18,868 nucleotides of DNA from an uncultured Gardnerella sp. (lineage in GTDB: Bacteria > Actinomycetota > Actinomycetes > Actinomycetales > Bifidobacteriaceae): positions 1-18,868 of the forward strand of contig CAMYED010000016.1 of the NCBI GenBank assembly GCA_947254595.1, in the 5' to 3' direction. Positions 14,412 through 18,868 of the stretch are shown here, piece by piece. Position numbers and translations under genes: made by a program. Within the stretch, counting starts at the first letter, position 1. Every line of letters begins with the position of its first letter. The notes below the pieces were generated by a model. The model ran no database searches. It was not told the DNA's origin and saw only the letters and a program-made list of their open reading frames with translations.

Positions 14412-16064
14412 ATGCAAATATGGAGAAAAAAGTCTGTTGAACAGACTATCGCAGAGACAATGGATGGTGATCGCCATCTTAAACGTACCTTAAATGCGTG
14501 GGATTTGGCAGTTATGGGTGTTGCTGTTGCTGTTGGCGCCGGTATTTTCTCGGTTGGCGCTCAGGCTGCAGCTTTCCATGCTGGTCCTGCAGTAATTATT
14601 AGCTTTATTATTGCGGGTATTGTGTGCGGTTCTGCTGCAATGTGCTATGCAGAATTTGCGTCAATGATTCCAGTTGCTGGCTCTGCTTACACATTCACGT
14701 ATACTACAGTCGGCGAGCTTATTGCTTGGATTATCGGCTGGGATATGATCCTGGAAATGCTGATGGCTGGCTCAGTGATTGCAAAGTATTGGGGCGTTTA
14801 TCTTAACGATTTAATGAAGCTTTTCGGCTTGAATATGACCACCAGTTTTAGTCTAGGTGGTTTTACTATTGATCTTGCTCCAATTATAATCGTTGCATTC
14901 TTTACAACTATGCTTGTTCTTGGAACTAAGCTTTCTGCACGCTTCGACGGTGCTTTAACAATCTTGAAGATTGGTATTGTTCTGTTCGTTGTAGTTGTTG
15001 GCTTCTTCTACATTAAGGCTTCAAACTTTACGCCATTCGTGCCTCCAGCTCAAGATCCAGCCAGTGTTAAGGGAATGGAAGTTTCTGGCGTTATGAGCCA
15101 GCCTTTGTGGCAGTGGATAACCGGTATGCAGCCAGCTGTTTATGGTGTTACTGGTATTCTTTCCGGCGCGGCCCTCGTGTTCTTCGCATTCATCGGCTTT
15201 GATGTTGTTGCAACTACTGCAGAGGAAACTAAGGATCCGCATAAGAACATTCCGCGAGGCATTGGTCTTGGTTTGCTTATTGTTACTGTTCTTTACATCC
15301 TCGTTGCAGTTGTAACTACCGGCATGGTTTCCTACAAGAAGTTGGCTAAGCAGGCAGCTCCTTCGCTTTCTACAAGCTTCGAACTTGTTGGAGCTACTTG
15401 GGCTGCGAAGATTATTTCCCTCGGTATTGTTATTGGTTTAACAACCGTTGTGATGGTTCTTTTGCTTGGTCTTACGCGTATTATCTTCGCCGTAAGCCGC
15501 GATGGTTTGCTTCCACGTAGCTTCTCTAAGGTGAGTAAGCGCGGTATTCCTGCAAGGCTTCAGATTGTTTCTGGAATTGTTGTTGCAGTTGTGGCTTCTA
15601 CTCTCGATATTGGCATTCTTTCCGACATGGTTAATATTGGTACGCTTTCCGCGTTCCTGCTTGTTTCTGCCGGTGTTCCAATTATGCGTATGCGTAGGCC
15701 TGATTTGCACCGTTCGTTTATGGTTCCAGGCAATCCATGGCTTCCGATGTTCGCAGCGCTTTCTACGTTCTGGCTCATGCTTAACTTGTCCGTTCTTACT
15801 TGGATTCGTTTCGCAGTGTGGTTGGCAATCGGTTTCGCAGTGTACTTCGGCTACTCTTACCGCAATTCGTTGCTTGGTAGGCAAATACGTAAAGCTAAGC
15901 AGCTTGGTGTTCCTGTAGAAACCTTGTTTGCTCAGGATGCTGCTGCTGCAGAAAAAGTTGCAGAAGGCGAAACTGAGGAGCAGGCTCGTGCAGAAGCTCA
16001 AGCTGAAGTAGCTGCTGCGGCTCATGCTGCGCCTGCTGAAGCTGCTCCTTCGGGAGATAAGTAA
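14412..16064 (+). CDS. APC-family amino acid permease (cationic amino acid transporter-like)
   Basis: A 550-aa multi-pass inner-membrane transporter. LNAWDLAVMGVAVAVGAGIF at about 27-46 holds the GAGIF motif of the first unwound helix of the APC superfamily; FAFIGFDVVATTAEET is the conserved helix-6 region of the cationic amino acid transporter group, followed by KDPHKNIPRGI. About 12 hydrophobic segments can be counted. The C-terminal 50 residues are a soluble Ala/Glu-rich tail. The ATG at 14412 (MQIWRKKSVEQTIAE) gives the usual N-terminus of this group; an in-frame ATG at 14325 would add 29 unusual residues and has no ribosome binding site. The substrate is not readable from sequence. A strong terminator follows. 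Confidence 0.88.
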   Translation: MQIWRKKSVEQTIAETMDGDRHLKRTLNAWDLAVMGVAVAVGAGIFSVGAQAAAFHAGPAVIISFIIAGIVCGSAAMCYAEFASMIPVAGSAYTFTYTTVGELIAWIIGWDMILEMLMAGSVIAKYWGVYLNDLMKLFGLNMTTSFSLGGFTIDLAPIIIVAFFTTMLVLGTKLSARFDGALTILKIGIVLFVVVVGFFYIKASNFTPFVPPAQDPASVKGMEVSGVMSQPLWQWITGMQPAVYGVTGILSGAALVFFAFIGFDVVATTAEETKDPHKNIPRGIGLGLLIVTVLYILVAVVTTGMVSYKKLAKQAAPSLSTSFELVGATWAAKIISLGIVIGLTTVVMVLLLGLTRIIFAVSRDGLLPRSFSKVSKRGIPARLQIVSGIVVAVVASTLDIGILSDMVNIGTLSAFLLVSAGVPIMRMRRPDLHRSFMVPGNPWLPMFAALSTFWLMLNLSVLTWIRFAVWLAIGFAVYFGYSYRNSLLGRQIRKAKQLGVPVETLFAQDAAAAEKVAEGETEEQARAEAQAEVAAAAHAAPAEAAPSGDK

Positions 16065-16125
16065 AAATTAATAAAATATAATTAGTTATCTAATAATTTA
16101 TTTAATTAATTATTTATTTAGCAAG

Positions 16126-16162
16126 AAGTCGGCATGCGTTTATATTCGTGTGCCGACTTTTT
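16126..16162 (+). terminator. Rho-independent terminator after the permease
   Basis: A 13-bp stem with two G-T pairs (16126-16138 with 16147-16159), an 8-nt loop, and TTTTT. A very AT-rich 60-bp stretch precedes it. Confidence 0.85.
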
Positions 16163-16171
16163 GTGTCATCT

Positions 16172-16201
16172 ACTTTTCAAAATGTTCTATAATAGAAAAG
16201 T
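16172..16201 (+). promoter_or_regulatory. fdxA promoter within an inverted repeat
   Basis: A consensus TATAAT -10 box lies at 16188-16193. It is flanked by a perfect 7-bp inverted repeat, ACTTTTC (16172-16178) and GAAAAGT (16195-16201), with a 16-bp gap. A dimeric regulator could bind here and block the -10 box; this is inference. No clear -35 is seen. Confidence 0.5.
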
Positions 16202-16255
16202 TGCATAAAAATATGATTTGCGCGTAGAAAGTAAATATGCAGAAAGGAGGGCATT

Positions 16256-16588
16256 ATGCCGTATGTAATAGCAGAACCTTGCGTGGATGTAAAAGATAAA
16301 GCGTGCGTTGATGAATGCCCTGTAGACTGCATTTATGAAGGCGACCGCACGCTTTATATTAACCCAAACGAGTGCGTTGATTGTGGAGCTTGCGAGCCAG
16401 CTTGCCCGGTTGAGGCTATTTTTTACGAGGATGATTTGCCGGAAGGCTGGGAATGGTACCGCGATGCTGCGGTTGATTATTTCGATAAGCTTGGCGATTT
16501 AGGCGGAGCTACAGATGCTGGAGCTTCCGGGTGGGACGAGGCGCGTGTAGCCGCTTTGCCTACGCGCTCAGACGAAGCAAGTAGCTAA
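16256..16588 (+). CDS. fdxA: Seven-iron ferredoxin FdxA
   Basis: A 110-aa electron carrier very like mycobacterial FdxA/FdxC (MPYVIAEPCVDVKDKACVDE). Eight cysteines: C9, C17 and C50 fit a [3Fe-4S] cluster, and C21, C40, C43 and C46 a [4Fe-4S] cluster by analogy with Azotobacter ferredoxin I; C25 is the extra one. The cysteine found between C9 and C17 in eight-iron proteins is absent. The best Shine-Dalgarno of the window, AAAGGAGG, lies 5 nt before the ATG, suggesting strong translation. In many actinobacteria the next gene is a DapC-like aminotransferase; here it is a convergent dinB instead. Confidence 0.95.
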   Translation: MPYVIAEPCVDVKDKACVDECPVDCIYEGDRTLYINPNECVDCGACEPACPVEAIFYEDDLPEGWEWYRDAAVDYFDKLGDLGGATDAGASGWDEARVAALPTRSDEASS

Positions 16589-16596
16589 CTACTTGC
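16577..16596. other. Hairpin between convergent fdxA and dinB
   Basis: A perfect 8-bp stem GCAAGTAG/CTACTTGC with a CTAA loop overlaps the fdxA stop codon. It has no T tract on either side, so it is a poor terminator, but it is the only structure in the 34-bp convergent gap. Confidence 0.35.
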
Positions 16597-16622
16597 AAAG
16601 TATTGTTTAATGTGGCGCGAGT

Positions 16623-17933
16623 TCACACTCCAATGCGTGCAGCGTCGTCGCCATATTTTTTGCGAACGGCATCTAAAGCGTGCTCCGCGCTTCTCAATCT
16701 AGTGTTTTTATTCATTGCCGACATTTTGTTTTGCGTAGGATTTTTAGTTTCGCGCGTATTTTCTTCCAAAATATCGCTTAATGAAGGCTGCAGCGAAGCT
16801 TGACTTGCAGGAACAAGATTATTTGCCGTAATACCAGCTAAACGAACAGGGCTTAAAAGCTTTGTGTTGTTGCCGCCAATAATGTAATTATGAACAGTTG
16901 GATTAGCTTTAGAAAGCAAGTCAACAGCATGCTTGTAAAACTCGTGCGTTGAATCAGTTGCGTTTCGCAAAGTAAAAGATCTAGTAGCGTAGTGCAAGTC
17001 GCTAAAGCGCAGTTTTAGCGTTATTGTGCGCGCCATAAGCTTACGGTTTCGCAAATGTTGAGTTACTTCGCTGCAGCATTGTTGCAGCAATTGTTGAACA
17101 GTATGCTCGTCCGTAGTGTCCGAATCAAGAGTTCGCTCAGTGCCAATAGATTTTTCCGGAGTATGCGGCGTTACGGTGCGCACATCTATGCCTCTAATAG
17201 ACTGGTATATCATTCTTGCCATGCTTTGCGAGCCGGCTATGCGAGTAAGCGTTTTTTCGTCAACATTTTTAAGCGACTCAACAGTAGATAATCCCCAATC
17301 TTCAAGCTTTCGTATTAAAGACGGGCCAATTCCGGGTATTGCGCGCAAAGGCATTATTGATACAAAATCTTCATTGCGTTTTTGTGGAATAAGAAGCATG
17401 CCATTAGGTTTTGCGTTAGTTGAAGCCATTTTTGCAATAAGTTTATTGCTGGCAATGCCAACAGAGCATGTAATATGGTATTTTTCAAATACTTCTTTTC
17501 GTATCCACGTTCCAATATTTACAGGCGACTTCCATTTTAATAAAGCCGATTTAACGTTCATATAACATTCGTCAACAGAAACTTTTTCGACTTGATTAGT
17601 AACGCTCAAAAAAATTTCGTCGAAAATACTTTTAGAAACGCTTAAATAGTAGGGCATGTCAACCGGTAGGAAAACTCCCTGCGGGCAAAGACTTTTAGCT
17701 TTCACAACAGGCATTGCAGAATTGACGCCGTAAGCGCGCGCTTCGTAACTTGCTGCAGAAACAACAGCACGATTCCCTGTGCCAATAATAAGCGGCTTTC
17801 CTTTAAGCTCCGGGTGTCTAGCAACTTCTAAAGAGGCATAGAACGCGTCCATGTCAACATGAAGCATGTTGCAGCCGGAGGTGTCGTTACCCCAATCTCG
17901 TTTTGCTGCTTTTACTCTCGGTGCTGTACTCAT
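16623..17933 (-). CDS. dinB: DNA polymerase IV (Y-family translesion polymerase)
   Basis: A 436-aa Y-family polymerase. Catalytic carboxylates are D27 in HVDMDAFYASLE and D121-E122 in VSVDECYM; Y32 sits at the steric-gate position. SVGIASNKLIAKMAS (palm/fingers) and a thumb helix-hairpin-helix (IPGIGPSLIRKLEDWG) follow, then the little finger. The C-terminus ends with the ALDAVRKKYGDDA tail typical of actinobacterial DinB; no unambiguous QLxLF clamp-binding motif is seen. The ATG at 17933 is preferred over an upstream in-frame ATG at 17987, because a -10 box and a LexA site lie just before 17933 and would otherwise be inside the gene. It copies past damaged DNA as part of the SOS response. 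Confidence 0.93.
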   Translation of the reverse strand: MSTAPRVKAAKRDWGNDTSGCNMLHVDMDAFYASLEVARHPELKGKPLIIGTGNRAVVSAASYEARAYGVNSAMPVVKAKSLCPQGVFLPVDMPYYLSVSKSIFDEIFLSVTNQVEKVSVDECYMNVKSALLKWKSPVNIGTWIRKEVFEKYHITCSVGIASNKLIAKMASTNAKPNGMLLIPQKRNEDFVSIMPLRAIPGIGPSLIRKLEDWGLSTVESLKNVDEKTLTRIAGSQSMARMIYQSIRGIDVRTVTPHTPEKSIGTERTLDSDTTDEHTVQQLLQQCCSEVTQHLRNRKLMARTITLKLRFSDLHYATRSFTLRNATDSTHEFYKHAVDLLSKANPTVHNYIIGGNNTKLLSPVRLAGITANNLVPASQASLQPSLSDILEENTRETKNPTQNKMSAMNKNTRLRSAEHALDAVRKKYGDDAARIGV

Positions 17934-17939
17934 AAATCT

Positions 17940-17959
17940 ATAATAGAACAAACGTTCGA
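17940..17959 (-). promoter_or_regulatory. SOS box overlapping the dinB -10 element
   Basis: On the minus strand 17959-17944 reads TCGAACGTTTGTTCTA, one base off the palindromic actinobacterial LexA consensus TCGAAC-N4-GTTCGA. TATTAT at 17945-17940 overlaps its last bases and ends 6 nt before the dinB ATG, so LexA binding would block the promoter and the transcript would be leaderless. Confidence 0.8.
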
Positions 17960-18005
17960 TTTTTGAGAAAAGTAAAGTTTTTTGCAAAAAGGCGAGTGTT
18001 GGCGA

Positions 18006-18060
18006 ATATTTGCGCTATATTTGCGTTATATTTGCGTTGTGTCGGAATTGTGTCGGCGTT
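18006..18060. repeat. 11-bp tandem repeat, five copies
   Basis: Five consecutive 11-mers: ATATTTGCGCT, ATATTTGCGTT twice, then two diverged copies GTGTCGGAATT and GTGTCGGCGTT. It lies between the divergent dinB and transporter genes. Confidence 0.75.
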
Positions 18061-18081
18061 ATGTTCATGTAGGGTAGTTTT

Positions 18082-18868
18082 ATGAAGCAATTCGTGGTCA
18101 ATCTTTTACACCGTATGCCTGTGCTGCTAATTATTGTTTTTGAAGCTGCGATGGTTTATACGGCAACATCTGTAGCAAAAGTGGCGTTTAGCCAGCTAGA
18201 CCCGCTGTACGCAGTGTGGTATCGCGTTGGTTTTATGACTTTGCTGCTGCTGGCCTGGCGTAGGCCGTTTTCCAAAGAAAAGCGCGCTGTTCTGCCGAAA
18301 ACTTTGCGTGAGTGGGGTTATGTTGTTGCGGTTGGTGTTTCTCTTGTTGCTATGAATACAATGTTTTACGTTGCGATTAGCTGCATGCCTGTTGGTGTTG
18401 CTGTAACAATTGAGTTTATAGGACCTTTGCTTGTTGCTGTTATTACTGGGCATGAGTGGCGTGAGCGAGTTGGAATGGTGATTGCGGTTTGCGGAATTGC
18501 GTTACTTGCGAGCGCGTCTATTCATAGTGCTGTAAGCCCGCATTTTCTAATAGGTTTATGCGCTATTATTGTTGGCGGCTTAATGTGGGGATTGTATATT
18601 GTTTCCGGGCGAAAAATTGCAAAAGCTTCGCATGCTATTGATCGCGTAACTGTTGCGGCTCTTATTGGCTGGCTTTTGCAATCTATTTTTCTTGCGGTTC
18701 CTGCAGTACAGCACGTTGTTTGGCCTAAAGCGGAAGCTACGTGGGCTGCTCGCCCTGGTGGCTCGTTTGCTTTGCTTGCGTTAATGCTTGTGATTGCAGT
18801 CTGCGCTTCATTTTTCCCGGCTTTGCTGGACCAGGTTTTACTTAAGCGCGTTAGCTCCGCAAAATATT
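18082..18868 (+). CDS. EamA/RhtA-family exporter, 3' end cut by the window
   Basis: The first 262 codons of a membrane protein that runs off the window. Repeated hydrophobic segments, VSLVAMNTMFYVAI, GVAVTIEFIGPLLVA and SFFPALLDQVLLKRVSSAKY correspond to conserved parts of RhtA, the E. coli threonine/homoserine exporter of the drug/metabolite transporter superfamily. About eight membrane helices are visible of the usual ten. The ATG at 18082 has AGGG 7 nt upstream. Amino acid export is the likely role, but the substrate is unproven. It is divergent from dinB. Confidence 0.85.
   Translation, partial: MKQFVVNLLHRMPVLLIIVFEAAMVYTATSVAKVAFSQLDPLYAVWYRVGFMTLLLLAWRRPFSKEKRAVLPKTLREWGYVVAVGVSLVAMNTMFYVAISCMPVGVAVTIEFIGPLLVAVITGHEWRERVGMVIAVCGIALLASASIHSAVSPHFLIGLCAIIVGGLMWGLYIVSGRKIAKASHAIDRVTVAALIGWLLQSIFLAVPAVQHVVWPKAEATWAARPGGSFALLALMLVIAVCASFFPALLDQVLLKRVSSAKY

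Overview
The window looks like chromosomal DNA of a bifidobacterium-type actinobacterium with AT-leaning codon use, most likely Gardnerella or a close low-GC relative. The basis is family recognition by eye: GroES, FdxA, Pat-type aminotransferase, MurB and tRNA-Thr/tRNA-Met/rpmG all have actinobacterial character; dinB carries an actinobacterial-type LexA box; several genes lack a Shine-Dalgarno and have a -10 box right at the start codon. No database search was run.

Layout. 1-1254: no supportable gene; three rho-independent terminators in a row, then hairpins, a large decayed inverted repeat and relics of an interspersed repeat. 1255-6727: a three-gene operon of an FHA-domain scaffold protein, a 1259-aa helicase/nuclease-like protein whose ATPase motifs look degenerate, and a 67-aa coupled protein of unknown function. 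7149-9727: FmdB zinc ribbon, SAF/CpaB-like membrane protein and a probable divisome protein of the GlpR/SepX type. 9773-10275: groES behind a perfect CIRCE element. 10742-11839: an aromatic or histidinol-phosphate aminotransferase. 11951-12407: tRNA-Tyr, tRNA-Thr, tRNA-Met and rpmG. 12823-14103: murB. 14412-16064: APC-family amino acid permease. 16256-16588: seven-iron ferredoxin. 16623-17933, minus strand: DNA polymerase IV under an SOS box. 18082 to the edge: RhtA-like EamA exporter, cut by the window end.

Most genes are housekeeping: translation, cell wall, chaperone, amino acid metabolism and transport, and DNA damage tolerance. The striking non-coding signal is a repeat family in three intergenic arrays (6819-7010, 10278-10625, 12574-12765). 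Each unit is a 36-bp imperfect palindrome followed by exactly 16 bp, a strict 52-bp period kept over 4, 7 and 4 units; the third array is inverted relative to the other two. One solitary unit and two relics lie at 643-678 and 1076-1165. The period is close to five helical turns, so all centres would face one side of the DNA. It is not CRISPR: the 16-bp spacers resemble each other and no cas genes are present.

The best candidates for something undescribed are this 52-bp palindrome family and the FHA/pseudo-helicase operon.
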